This document shows, one piece after another, positions 10,406 to 22,090 of a stretch of DNA of 64,000 nt; the stretch's first letter is position 1; each line of letters begins with the position of its first letter. The notes below the pieces were generated by a model. That model had not been told where the DNA came from and searched no databases. It worked only from the letters and a program-made list of their open reading frames with translations. The DNA comes from Fagopyrum homotropicum (Eukaryota; Streptophyta; Magnoliopsida; Caryophyllales; Polygonaceae): positions 59,023,501 through 59,087,500 of the forward strand of contig BSWB01000004.1 of assembly GCA_033239125.1 (NCBI GenBank), read 5' to 3'. The translations under genes were made by a program, and so were the position numbers.

Positions 10406-10670
10406 GAGACCTACCCGATAATTCTTGACCTTAGATACCCAAGATGATGAACATTAGGTAGTAGTGAGCCTCACCAGCCGTTATTGGACTGAGTGTGCTA
10501 GGATTGATGCTTTGGACTTGCCTTCCCGAGACTTACCCGGTAAGGAGAGGTTTGAACCCTAGATAGCAATCCGGTTTGTGTAGAATTCCCAACCTTAGGC
10601 TCCTAGAGACTTACCCGGTAATAGGACCTTAGGTGCGGGATTTGTGGACCATGAGACCTACCCGGTGATT
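10406..10670 (+). repeat. Four copies of GAGACYTACCCGGT in the A LTR
   Basis: Copies start near 10406, 10528, 10606 and 10653, each in a different sequence context. The first has GATA in place of GGTA. They are spaced 47-122 bases apart. Confidence 0.75.
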
Positions 10671-11132
10671 GATCCCATTTGAGAAACACCCGTTCCCAAC
10701 ATTCCATAGCTAATCCAAGGATTGATTAGAAGCTTGAGTCCAATGCCATAACCGGAAGTCCTAACCCCTAGAATCCGCTTTTCTCTCTTTGATCACATAT
10801 CTTGTGTTTGGGTTGCCTATTTATGTTTTTAGCTTGATTTATTAGTTTGTTTTATAATCTTGCATCATTTGTGATCTTTGTTTGATCACCATAAAAACCA
10901 AACCCAAAAATATCATGATTTTCATTTCTTTATCCCTTTCCCTTTTCTTAGACTAGATTTGCACTATCTATGATCACTTGTTTGATTTGATTTCACCTTA
11001 GTCTTTGTGTTTGACCTCGGAATACTATCCTTGCTACAAAACGACCCATACACTGTGGGTTCGCTATGAGTTAGGAATTTATATCGAGTTATAAATTGTA
11101 AGACTTTTGTGCTATATATTTCTAGCGTAACA

Positions 11133-11795
11133 GGACTCACAACTATTCAATCAAAGGCTCTCTTTTTTATTGAATTGAAATGAATAAAACACAAACTTCA
11201 TAAATGAAGCAGCGAGTACCTCACAATATTTTGGAAATAATAGTTAGTCAAATCTAGCTCTAAGTCTTGACCTTCTATCCTAATTATAGGAGAGATTCCT
11301 CCAAATAAAATAAAAGATTATCCTAAAAGATAGGATCAAAACCAAAAGATACCTTTAGAGTTTAGAGCTTTAAAGGTATTAAAAATAAAATATCTAAAAA
11401 CTAATAAGATCTTGACTAGATCTTGTGAATCTCGACAAAAGCAAATCTCGATTGGAATCTCGGGCGACATTTGGTTCTTAGGGCCGAGATTTTAACTAGC
11501 TTGCTTAAATCTCAAATTAGCCACATTTCTTGGCTTCTGAATCATCTTTACTTTTGTAGGGTCCTTCCACAATAGACACCAATGTTACTAAAGGAGACTT
11601 AGACATAAGTAGAGTCTCTTTAGATGAACTTGTTGCCAATAAGCTAGCAACCTCTTCTTGAATGGACCTTGCTCTTGATCTAGTGATAGATCCTTTTATA
11701 TCATAACTTGCAGATGATATAGCTTCTTCAATGCCTTTTCTCTAACTCGGTTGATTGGTCCTTGTATAGTTGGTGTTGGGGATGGTCCCTCGTCA
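11133..11795 (-). repeat. Fragment of an R-related (CRM-like) LTR
   Basis: Read on the minus strand it shares the segment around 11150-11215 with the R LTR (24380-24450 on +) and ends at 11795 with the same GGGGATGGTCCC...TCA terminus. The translated minus strand across that end gives DEGPSP...IQGPI, like DVGPSPIQGPV of R, so the polyprotein also ran into the LTR here. Its 5' part is lost at the junction with Athila A. Confidence 0.65.
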
Positions 11796-13654
11796 AAATT
11801 GTTTTTGAACTTCACTAGTCTTGCTCCCCATAACTGAGCTTGTTGCCAGTTCTCTGATGACGAAATCTGCACAATATAATGAACTCACAGTTTAAACTAC
11901 GAGTTCATCAACTAAAATAAAGAAGAACTCGTCATTTTAAATTGAGGGTTATTCATGTAAACTCGTAGTTGAAACTACGGTTTCACCTTGACCCTAAAAA
12001 CCTTCCTATTCTCAGAAGTTTTATTCCATCCATGCCTAATGTTAGAAATACTTTTCATTTTATTATTATTCTGTAAAAATATCCATCCCAATAATCCTAG
12101 GAAAAAGGAAAAATAAAGAAAAAAGTATTTGTCTATGTAAAGTAGACTCCTATCCTAATAATCTTAGGAAAAAGAAAAAAGAAAGGGAAAAATAATATTT
12201 CATTTTGTTACCTAATATTTTAATACCCAATTGTGGTACTCAATATGTTAATACCCAAGTGTGATACTCAATGTTAATACCCGACGCAATACTCAATATA
12301 TTAATACGCAAGTCTCATACCTAGCTAATATGTTAACCAAATTTTACTTACATAGTTACAGTTACCCGATTTTAATTTACTTACCAAATTTCACATACTC
12401 AACTTCATATACCCAAATTCATTTACTCAACTTCACTTACCTAATTTCATTTACTCAATTTCAGTCACACAAATTCAGTTAACCAACTTTAGCTACCCAA
12501 CTTTCGTTACGCAAGTTAGTCACCCAATTTCAATCACCCAATTCAATTATCCAATTTCAATTATCCGATTCTAATTACCCAAATCTGTTACTCAATTCAC
12601 TTACCCAACTTCAGTTAACTAACTTTAGTTTTCCTTTTTTCCCTCCCTTCTTCCTAGGATTATCTCTTTTCTTTTTTCACTACTTATAAATTAATTAGGT
12701 AATACCCCAATTATCTTTTTTCTTCTTCCCATTATAATAAGACACATAAATATAGTTTTCTTCATTCTAATAATTAAAAATTAAAAGTGCATTCTTAGTT
12801 TATAAAATAAAACTTGAGAGCATACTCAGTTTACATAAGAAAAAAGACCATTATTAGTTCATTAATTTCAAAAATATACTAGGTTAACATTATCTTTTGT
12901 ATAACATTTTATTTAATCATATAACGAATTCATATATTAACTAAATTAGGAAAACTGATGTTATTTTTTTTATTGAATATTAAACCCAAAAATATTAAAT
13001 ACTAAAATTACATATCTTTAATTGTTAATTTTCAAAAATTTTCGTTTTTATGTACTTTATAATTTAATTAATCAAATCATATCTAGAGGAATACCGTATT
13101 AGTTTATTAGAACTATTTTTAAATAATTTACTATATTTTTTTCTTATGTCTTGTATGATTTATATCTACTTTCTATCTAAAATTTTGATGGTCTCATTTC
13201 ACGTTTAGATCCAAGTCATTACTAATATAAGATTCACTCCAACAAGCACGCCACACTCTAGAAGACCGTTGTTACTATGTGAATGTTAAGAGGTATCCAG
13301 ATTCAAATGAAATCTATGATTTTTTTTTCTCATGCATATGAATCTCAAGTAGAGCTTATTTACCACACCATGCCATGGACACGGCATACAAGACAAGTAG
13401 TGAGCTTTATTGTTATGTGATACTCCTATCCTTGCCATTATATTTACTCCATGTTGAAAAGGGATTTTTCCCCAATATGTATAGGTAAATAATTTCATTG
13501 TTGGAGATTGTGAAAACCACTAACACAAAGATGACCTTCACAATTGCATTTGTATTCATTGCTAAGGAGTCCATAAATCACTACGAGTGAGCGTTAGGGA
13601 GTATCTGATATTTGTAAAACAAAATACCAAGTTCCAATATTATCGAGTGAGAGT
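11796..13654. other. AT-rich intergenic debris, no gene seen
   Basis: About 1.9 kb, strongly AT-rich. The first 60 bases on the minus strand may be the end of an R-related polyprotein. A degenerate minisatellite lies at 12390-12628. No coding domain, tRNA or recognised element is visible in the rest. Confidence 0.6.
12390..12628. repeat. Degenerate 13-14 bp minisatellite
   Basis: At least 14 tandem variants of ACCCAATTTCAGTT follow each other almost without gaps. Looser units with AATACCCAA precede it from about 12220. Confidence 0.75.
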
Positions 13655-15298
13655 TTTAACACCCCAAATTCTCAGAACTCGAGATGTTGCAGGTTAGGAC
13701 TTCACAATGGGTCCCGACCCTAGTTTGACATCAACTTTACTTGATCTTACAACAAGGCACAAATGCAAGTAAAATAATTTGAAAAGAATAAAATATAATG
13801 GCATGAATGTGTAACATATGATAACTTTACAAGACGCAACAATAATAGTATCCTATGTTAATGAAGAAACTTGGAACAACAATCCCCTTCCCAAACTATA
13901 TGAGTACGTGGACCCGGCTGACCAGCTGCTCTAAATTTCTCTACATCGTCCTTAACCTGCGAGTACCTAACAATATGACGGTAAAACCGTTAGCTAACAA
14001 CCTACTTATTGGAAGAACTATAATAGCACTTACACACATCTTTGCAGAAATAAAACACTCATCATGCTTACACAAAAATAAATTTATTGTCTTATTTTAC
14101 GTCATACACTTACTAATTCAACTTATTTTCTGACACGAGGGATTTTCGAACCCCGCCTCTGTCCCCGTATGCCAACAGGGATGGATCCGATGCACCTCAC
14201 CGTGTACCGGTTTGTCTAGTTTTGTTTGAGAGAACCTTCCAGCTTCATGTCAAAGCTGGGGAGTGATGTCACCGGCCGTTATACATACACTTGGCCCATA
14301 CAATAATAAATGTTGTCCTACTCAAGTTATAACTATTAAACACCCAAAGCACACACCACTATCACAAATCATGCTAACATACAAAAGCCAGCTAAGTCTG
14401 TCCAAGGGACTGACGTGGATTGAGTCACAAATCCCGTTAATGTTATTACGCGATTCCGCAAAAGTCAGTTCTTAAGTGTCTGATTATAAAAGGAAAGAAT
14501 GGATCAAAACATATCTAAAAAAATTAGAAGTTTCCAGCTTGTAAGTCGACAAGGTTCATCTATGGAAAAAATCAAACTAGCCTTAATAGTGTAAAAATGA
14601 CCATTTTACTCCTAAGTCCGGAAAACCCTTAAAAGGTCTAGAAAGCCACAAAAACTTTCACTAAAATCCCAAAGACATAAAAACTCACTCTAAGAAGAAA
14701 GATCTATCAAGGCTGGAAAATTTTCCAACTTTCAAACATCAAACCAATGCTAACAAGGGTCATACTTTGACCTAAACTAAAACGCTCTTAGAAACTCCCA
14801 AAAATCTAGAGAAAAATATTTACACATACTATGACATGGCCACTCTAAGCTAGAACAATAAAACTCTAAAAATATCCAACCACAAGTTCTACACAAAAAC
14901 TCAAAGTCATCTCCAAGAATACCAAATCCTACACTTAGTTACCAAAACGTTAATTTACAAAAAAAACTATGCTACTACACTAATTTAGAACCTCACAGCT
15001 CTAAATCCGACCGTTGGATTGATCCCAAATTTTGATGCATCCAACTATGCATAACTATCTACAACATATCAAAAATTCATCGGTGAAAGATAAAATTCAA
15101 CTGCTCACTGATAGTTTTTGGAATATTGAGGAATATGCAAAAGGTTGAGGGTTCGAGTCTCAGTGCTTGTTTTCCTTATGTTGAGAGCTTATCCCCACGT
15201 CACTGGTTTGAGACCCACTACCGACAACTCCTAGCCCAAAAGCTGAGTACAGAGGAGGTTTAGACTTCGATTCATGTGAGGCAACTACACATATATTT
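13655..15298 (-). repeat. X-family LTR fragment (X2)
   Basis: It starts TTTAACACCCCAAATTC and then tracks X1 and X3 (CTCACAATGGGTC, TCTTACAACAAGGCACAAA, the GACACGAGGGATT block at about 14132). It is cut by the Tekay element T1 at 15299. The start has lost the TG dinucleotide. No coding frame is supported. Confidence 0.7.
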
Positions 15299-17351
15299 TG
15301 TCACACCCCGAATCCGCAAGACTCGGAAAGCCACATTGGGCTAGGATCTCACAGTAGATCCTAACCCTAGCCTGACAACAAGTTCACTGGACCTTACAAC
15401 ATGGCACTGACAGATATAAAATATAAACATAAAACTGTATAAAACTGTACAACAAAAAGGTAAACAAGAAAATAGCCGAGTATTAAACCAAACACTCACA
15501 CATGAGGTATACAAAACATCATCCTCACGCAGGAGAAAAACATATAAAACCCCAAAAGCCATAACCCCCTAATATACAAGAGTCCTCGGCCTATCACCCT
15601 GCCATATCACTCAACAGCTCTCCTATCCTGCAAGGCATCTACACCATGGTATCAAACCATTAGCTAACCATACATATATAAGGTAATGCATAAGCACAAG
15701 CACAATCATGAAAGATAAGCACATAAGAATGCTATCACACATTTACCCATTTTATCATCTTCATATAATAGTCATTCACTCAAATCGTATATATATAAAT
15801 AAATGAAACTATGTGACACGAGGAACGTATCATCCTCGCCTTTGGGCCTGCTAGCCATCTGGAAGTAGTGTCGGTCACACAACCGGTGTACCCTATGGGA
15901 GTGGATTGCGCCCTTCCGGTATACCAGGTGTCCTTACGTCAGAGAACCTCCCAGACTCCACGGCGGGATGAAAGGAAAAGGTTATCACAACCACGCATAC
16001 GGGGCAATAAATAAAACATAGGTCGGTAATAATCGACATCACATGCTATCAATACAAGCATATAACACACACACACCACTCATGCAAACACCTAATATAA
16101 GGATGGTAGCTAATAACAAGGCATAAAGAGATATCAATACTCATATCAATAAAAAAGGTCACACCTAAACCCAAGGGATCCACAAGGATCAAAATCAATC
16201 TATAAGCCTCACAACCAACTAAACCTCAATATCTCAACATAACTCACAATTCCTCAAATCTCAAGGTAGTATCTAATCAAAATTCCTCAATCTCAATTCA
16301 AATCCTAATTTAATTAATTAATTAAATTTTGCCAAAATAACGTTTTGCCCGCAGACAATTTCTAAACCCACCTATCATCATATTTCATCAAACAAACAAC
16401 CCATATTCACTAGAATAATATAACGACCATAATGGAATTTATAATTATCAATTTTGACAAGCCTAAAGTTAATTTAGGCCCAATCGCAGTACGGAAAATG
16501 AATAAATTCATAAATTATTCGTTACTAACCCGATTGACGATCTGAAAGAAGATTTAGAATCACAACGACGCAAGCTACGCATGGACAACATAAAATTCAC
16601 CGGAATATAAGGGATGGAACCTTCCTTGTGACATATATGCTCGACTAGTGCTTCATCTGCTCGGAAATGCAAAAACTCGGTACCGATATGAAGAGAATGA
16701 AGAGAGAAATTCAGAAACTCCAACGAAATTGAAATCGGATTAGAAACGGAGAGTATATTTGAGTTTGAAGGTTGAGAGAAATCAGAGATTTTACGAGGAA
16801 ACGTGAAAGGAAATGAATTAATAAAGGATTTTCCGCTATTTATAGTGAAGACAATAATTATTTTTTTAGCGAAGCTGATAATTATCCTTTAACCGATCCA
16901 AAGGCGGGTTAAATCCCCTTTTCCAAACTTCTCGAAATTGGAATAATAAATCTAGAATATTGTTGGGATAATTATTCCGCAACTGTCTCGGAAAATGCGT
17001 ATTCCAAAGTTGTCTTTCTAAGTCGTTAAGAAACGGAATAGCGACTCTTTTGACCATTTTGCCTCTCTATGTTATTTCATATCTAGGACATATCCGATGT
17101 CCTGATCATTTCTCTCAACTGCATTTTTATTTATTGGAGCTCCTAAATGCTCCAAATGACACCGGATGGTAAAAATAATTACTCGGGGGAAAAAGTGAAA
17201 ATTTCCGCAAACGTCCAAAATTACGTCAAGAACATAACGGTGGGACTCATACTCATCACTTGCGAAATCTTCGTGAGTTATATGTCAATTACTATCAACG
17301 ATTAAGTCAATCAACATTAATTAGAATTCGGAAATCCTAGCTATTACATCA
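15299..17351 (-). repeat. 3' LTR of T1
   Basis: Starts TGTCACACCCCGAATCC and ends ATTACATCA next to the polypurine tract. The homologous LTRs are 22091-23978/44009-44109 and 47481-47802/61021-62840. On the minus strand CTATAAAT at 16838-16845 is a good TATA box. Confidence 0.85.
16838..16845 (-). promoter_or_regulatory. TATA box in the T1 LTR
   Basis: CTATAAAT on the minus strand. It is conserved in the other T1 LTR (23721-23729) and in the Tekay LTR near 62326-62334. Confidence 0.65.
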
Positions 17352-17354
17352 CAC

Positions 17355-17368
17355 ACCCCTTAAAAAAA
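17355..17368 (-). promoter_or_regulatory. Polypurine tract of T1
   Basis: On the minus strand the run TTTTTTTAAGGGGT follows GGGACGAAAC and precedes the LTR start TGATGTAATAG. This layout is typical of Tekay/Del elements. Confidence 0.75.
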
Positions 17369-17441
17369 GTTTCGTCCCAAAACTTGAACAATTCCCAAAT
17401 CCTCTCGGACCCATATGCCGAGGTATAAACACTGTCTCTAT

Positions 17442-18046
17442 CGGAGGTATCACATCTCCGTTCAAAGGTATCAACCTATAACAATCTATAACCTCAAAAC
17501 ATAAGCATGGAGGAATCATCAACTCTAGAAAACAAGATCATAATGATATCTCAAAGTCATGGAGGTAAAACATCTCAATAGTCTAATCCTATCCCAAAGG
17601 TATAGATGTAAACCATTTATGGCAACTATATCCTTAATCACACCGTGGAGGAAAAACATCTCCAAGAACTATAATCACTATAACAATATGGAGGAAATAC
17701 ACCTCCAACTGGCTCACATCACAAGGGCATGGAGGAAAAACATCTCCAGCTACCAACTAATCATCAAGGAGGAAACACATCTCCAAAACACAAATGACCG
17801 TTTGGAGGAAGAACATCTCCATAAATCTCTATACCTAAATCCCAAATATGGAGGTAATATCATCTCCAACTAACCTAATCTCATTCTACAACATGAAGGT
17901 AGAACCATCTTCAGCTGACCTATACGCAATTGTATAGAGGTAGAACTTCTCCGATGGTAAAATCATCGCTCGAGGATTTGCTGGGAATTCCGGATCGAAG
18001 AAGAGGCAGATCCAAATATGGTGGGCTTGGAGGTAAAACTTCTCCA
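17442..18046 (-). repeat. Array of 12 short hairpin units in the T1 3' UTR
   Basis: Each unit has the form TGGAGG, 4-8 bases, CATCTCCA, with 15-75 bases between units. Stems vary in step: CGGAG/CTCCG at 17442-17460, TGGAG/CTCCA in most, and TGAAG/CTTCA at 17894-17913. The array lies between the polypurine tract and the pol end. A second array is at 62935-63331. Confidence 0.8.
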
Positions 18047-18159
18047 GCCATAACATAACTCGCCCTAACATAACTATGATCACCAATAATCTAGCACGGA
18101 AGAGAACATCACATATCACATAATCACACAATCACATCATCATATATCTCATAATATAC

Positions 18160-19260
18160 AACCATGGCTTGCTCAGCAAGTCTACGGTACAACCTTCTCT
18201 GCATAAACTCAGATTAGTTCCTATAGATACTATCCTCAGTCACCCAGGTGGCCTCGTCTTTGTCATTATACTCTCATCATGAGACTGTTCTTCAAGAATA
18301 AACGTCTTATACCTCATTCTAAGACTACAACAGGATATTCAGCGAACATGTGGTCTGCCTTGACCACTAAATCATCATGACTCACAGTGCATCTCGGATC
18401 TGATATATACTCCCTTAGTTGAGACACGTGAACAACAGGGTGAATACCCTCTAACCTCGGAGGCAAAGCTACTATGTAAGCTACCCTCCCAACTCTGTCC
18501 AGTATCTAGAAAGGACCGACATATCGGGGACTGAACTTGCCCCCTTATGCAAAATGTCTGACGCCTCGCGTCAGAGATACTCACAGCCATACATGAGCTC
18601 CTATTTTGAGCTCTAGAGGCCGGCGCCTCTTGTCTACATACGACTTCTGGCGACTCTGTGCCGCCAACATCCTCTTCCTAAACAACGCTACGCGAGCCAT
18701 AGCATCCTGAATCTTCTCTGGTGCTATCCCACTAGTACTGCTAGGCTCATCCCAACATAAAGGTGTATGATATCTATGCCCATACAGTGCCTCATCAGGG
18801 GCCATCCCAGTAGATGCATGCCAGTTGTTGTTGTATGAGAACTCAACCAATGGGATGCAATCTGACCATCCTTGTCCCCAATCCAACACACCAACTCGTA
18901 GCATATCCTCAAGGGTCTGGATGGTCCTCTCTGACTGGCCATCGGTCCGGGGTGAAACGTAGTCGTGAAGTGTAGACTTGTCCCCAAAGCAATTTGAATC
19001 CGCTGCCAAAATTTTGAGGTAAATCGCCCGTCTCGATCAGAGGCAATCGTCATCGGTACACCATGGAGGCTCACTATCTGCCTAGTGTACTCCTTAACTA
19101 ATCTGCTCACTGGCCACATCCCTCTAGTAGGAATAAAACGTGCAGTATTCATCAATTTATTAACAACAACCCAAATAGCATCAACACTCTTACTAGGCTT
19201 CAATCCGGTCACAAAATCCATAGACACATCCTCATTATGGTCGGGTAGGTCCCCAACCTC
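18160..19260 (-). pseudogene. pol: Integrase and chromodomain-like C-terminus of T1, broken
   Basis: On the minus strand the integrase core has D in MSMDFVTG (about 19220), the second D in IASDRDGRF (about 19045) and E in DGQSERTIQTLEDML (about 18930). The reading is split between two frames with the slip near 18960-19010. The C-terminal side (SFSPRYVGPF-like, then LREYISDPRC, VSHDDLVV) runs to about 18160 with several stops, where a chromodomain-type tail is expected in chromoviruses. Integrase would insert cDNA, and the tail is thought to guide insertion to heterochromatin. This copy is inactive. Confidence 0.8.
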
Positions 19261-19469
19261 TGTTAAATCTCGCCCAACAGATCTGGTAGAACCTCTAAAG
19301 CGTATAACTGGAAATCCTCATCAGGAAATTGGATGTCCAACCCTAGCCAAACTAGATCCCTCTAAAGCTGAGGCTGAACTATTAGTCTCGCAATCGCCTT
19401 CTCTCGAGGCGTCTTCCTACTCAGGGTGTCGGCTACAACTTTCGCCTTCCTTGGATGATATAAAATCTC

Positions 19470-19690
19470 AAGGTCTAAATCCTAGGTTAGCTCAAACCAT
19501 CTACGCTGGCGGTTATTCAATTCGCTGTTATGATCTGTGTAGATCTGACATATAGCACCATACAGGTAATGTCTCTAGATCTTCAAAGCATGAACTACCG
19601 CTACTAACTCTAGATCATGAGTCGGGTAGTTCTCCTCATATGTCTTCAATTGTCGAGACGCATATGCAATAACTCCGCCCCTCTGCATTA
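19470..19690 (-). pseudogene. pol: RNase H fragment of T1
   Basis: Minus-strand reading gives GGVIAYASRQLKTYEENY, then HDLELVAVVHALK (catalytic Glu region), a stop where a Trp codon is usual, RHYLYG and YTDHNSEL (catalytic Asp region), then RQRRWFEL. These are clear gypsy RNase H landmarks, but the frame is interrupted and both ends fade into unalignable sequence. Confidence 0.75.
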
Positions 19691-20079
19691 ACACACATCT
19701 TAGCCAAGATTGAAACATCATCATACTACATGAAACCACCAGTGCCCTATAGTTGTGCTAACATAGGAGTAGAAGTCCATCTTCCTTCTACTCCTCAATC
19801 GATAAGAACACGGCTTGGACTATACAAATCAAATAGTCTTCTGAATAGACTAATACATGATCGGGCTATCATATAAACTCCTCCACAGACAGCGATAATA
19901 TCTGGTTACTCCGAAAAGGCTACTTCAGAAAGTTACGAACTTCATCGACATTCGTCGGTATTGTTCCAACTACAACAATTATAATCCTTGTCGAATCAAT
20001 CTAGATTCCTTCAACAGGTCACACGATCTCAAAAGGTCAGGTCACATATTCAAACTTGTACTTAACATACAACTTTTAA

Positions 20080-20345
20080 TCTTACAAGACTTATAAAATA
20101 TTCTCCAATGTTCTACGTGTCCCTCTCAACTTTGAGAATACACTAGGATATCATCTACAAAAACTTACTACAGCGGATCCGTTAAATCAATAAAACTTCG
20201 TTCCTCACCATATATGTGGCGGCATTTTCGTGAGCACGAATGAAATCACTACAACTCCTAGTGGTCATACTGAGTCCGAAATGCCGTTTTGGGCACATCC
20301 TATTCGCTCATTCTCATTCGGTGATATCCAGGTCTCCACTCTTAT
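20080..20345 (-). pseudogene. pol: Reverse transcriptase fragment of T1
   Basis: The minus strand shows GYHRMRM, VPKTAFRTQYDH and FVDDILVYSQS (the RT catalytic box, both Asp present, about 20140-20170). The segment between them, which normally contains MPFGLTNAP, is scrambled or lost. Stops are present. From 20345 to about 21140 nothing recognisable remains, so most of RT and the protease are deleted or decayed. Confidence 0.7.
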
Positions 20346-21140
20346 CTAGAAAACTCAAAAGTTGCTTGCAACAAATCTATCAATTCATCCATGTGGGGTA
20401 ATGAACACTCGTTCTTAATAATCATCTTACTTACTCTCGAAAATTTGCGCACAACCACAATATTCCTTCTTCCATACGAAAATATGGATATGTTCAAAAT
20501 CATTTAGATGCTCCATCTCTAACTCGATACCGGAATCCATGTTGTTCCATATCATAGACTAGATAGTATATCAAACATACTTACAAATCCTCGTATTACC
20601 AAGACTCTCGTATTCCTCATTACATACATCAGAAGGCCTCATAGGCTCACGCAATCAGCCTCGTTGCTGATAATTGTACACATCTTTCAAGATCTCTATC
20701 AAAAGAAAGGTCACAATCTAATCCATCATAGCAATGGTCAATATGGTCCATCTATCATAGTTCAAACTACACTTATAGCGATCTACTCGATTCACTACTT
20801 CCTCACGTTCAAAGACATAACAAAGAAGTCTACAAGAGAAAATCACAAGTCCCGATATAACTGGGCTATCACACATCTCGTGGGTACCTCTGACCCCAAA
20901 CCAACTGAGTAACCCTAAGAAAAGGGTACTCCCTATATCACATACAAACCCACGTTCAACACATACATCCAAAAAGAGGGCATAACACCAGCACCAAAAG
21001 AACTCAAAAAGGTAAACCATCACTAAGAATGCTACTAGAAAACAACTAACGTTAACACCTCCACTACACCTCACCGCTCATAACTCGAGTCTACGCTCTT
21101 CAGGTATCACTCACGTCATCTTCATGATCTCTGCCTCTAC
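20346..21140 (-). other. Decayed internal region of T1
   Basis: By position this should hold protease and the fingers of RT. I find no protease active-site motif and no continuous frame. Short open stretches on both strands look like chance. Confidence 0.5.
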
Positions 21141-21145
21141 TCCAT

Positions 21146-21830
21146 CTAACCGGAAAGAGGAGAGTCCAACTGAGAAGGAACACTGCCTTGCTGACAAAAG
21201 GGAGCCAAATGGCCTAGTTCACCACATGTGAAGCAAGCTATAGGTGCTAAAGAACACTCAGATCGCAAATGGCCTGAATCACCACAGTTGAAACACGGTC
21301 GTCCCTTCTTCGCAACTGGTGTGGTTGAAGGGCAACTCGATTTTCTTCGTTCGCCTTTTGTAACCTTAGCATGGGAAGAAACTTGCTGATGTGGCATCTT
21401 ACTTTGTCGACAAAAAATCGCTCGATGTCCTAACTTACCACAGGTATAACACGTCACTAAAAATCTTTTACATTCCGGACGTAGGTGTCCAGGATCCCCA
21501 CAATTGAAACAAGACATCATCTTTCCAAAAGTCCGTGGTTTCTTCTTTGATCTGGAAGCTTCAATAGGTCCCACTGATGTTGGTAAACCCAAGATAGGTC
21601 TACCTGCTCTTGCAGCTTCCTCCTGTAGACATATATATTCTCGAAACTCGGTTCTACTAATCATGACATAGTCTATCTCCTCGGGTCCAGTCTCTACTGT
21701 AGACAACTCGAAAGTGGGAACTTGTCCCTGTCCTAAAACTACTGGAGGAAGAGGGGATCTACCTCTACCCCGTCCTTCTACAGATGTTACTCAGTCTCAA
21801 CCATCTGAGGGGTATACACACCTGACTTAT
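21146..21830 (-). pseudogene. gag: Gag of T1 with four CCHC zinc knuckles, N-terminus decayed
   Basis: The frame at 21146-21706 (186 aa, minus strand) contains four C-X2-C-X4-H-X4-C knuckles: CFNCGDPGHLRPEC, CYTCGKLGHRAIFC, CFNCGDSGHLRSEC and CFTCGELGHLAPFC. Knuckles 1-2 and 3-4 look like a duplicated pair separated by a basic Ser-rich spacer. They bind element RNA for packaging. Upstream (21707-21830) the N-terminal Gag reading is interrupted by stops and joined directly to the segment before the knuckles, so most of the capsid region is deleted. Compare the N-terminal Gag fragment at 46870-47414. Confidence 0.85.
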
Positions 21831-22073
21831 AAGGCTATATATATGTCATATGTATATATATATAGCACATCCACATACAATCCATAATACATATATATAC
21901 ATATCTATGTTGCTAAGATCCACGGCAGAGGTGACGACTTCTCGTACATTCTATCCCAAAACAACAACTTTTAAAACCAAAATCTTTTGAAAACGTCAGA
22001 CCCCTTTCGGGTTCTGGTTATTTTATCCATCCGACCTTATTGCAGGTAGCAAGTGCCATTGTTGTCAACCTAA

Positions 22074-22086
22074 GGCTCTCATACCA
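22074..22086 (-). promoter_or_regulatory. Primer-binding site of T1 (tRNA-iMet type)
   Basis: TGGTATGAGAGCC on the minus strand, four bases from the LTR end. It differs by one base from TGGTATCAGAGCC, the usual initiator-tRNA primer site of this lineage. Confidence 0.8.
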
Positions 22087-22090
22087 ACTT

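Larger units (their letters stand above)
1..11132 (+). mobile_element. Athila-type Ty3/gypsy retrotransposon A, 5' end outside window
   Basis: Sense-strand gag tail, protease, RT, RNase H and integrase run from 1 to about 4740. They are followed by a 1.7-kb non-coding 3' region, a polypurine tract ending at 6466 and a 3' LTR at 9299-11132. The X1 solo LTR sits exactly between the tract and the LTR. Order of domains and similarity to elements B and C, which keep a tRNA-Asp primer site, place it in the Athila lineage. It belongs to a different subfamily: its gag tail and LTR diverge from B and C, and the ORF3 seen there is absent. Many stops and frameshifts make it non-functional. The sequence after 11132 resembles an R-type LTR, so A probably inserted there. 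Confidence 0.9.
9299..11132 (+). repeat. 3' LTR of Athila A
   Basis: It starts TGATAACACG directly after the X1 duplication and ends about AGCGTAACA. Stretches align with the LTRs of B and C read in sense: the segment at 9410-9470 and the U5 end with ACACTGTGGGTTCGCT (about 11050-11065). A TATA-like TATAAG lies at 9740-9745, just downstream of a CCACGG/CCGTGG cluster. The 3' boundary is judged by the CA end and by the R-like LTR sequence that follows, so it may be off by a few bases. Confidence 0.8.

Noticed and set aside
11796..13654. A host gene or promoter between the element fragments
   Set aside because: No long frame, splice-like structure or domain is visible. The region is AT-rich with a decayed minisatellite.
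17442..18046. CRISPR-like array
   Set aside because: Repeats are short, variable hairpins with irregular spacers in a plant retrotransposon 3' UTR. No cas genes are present.
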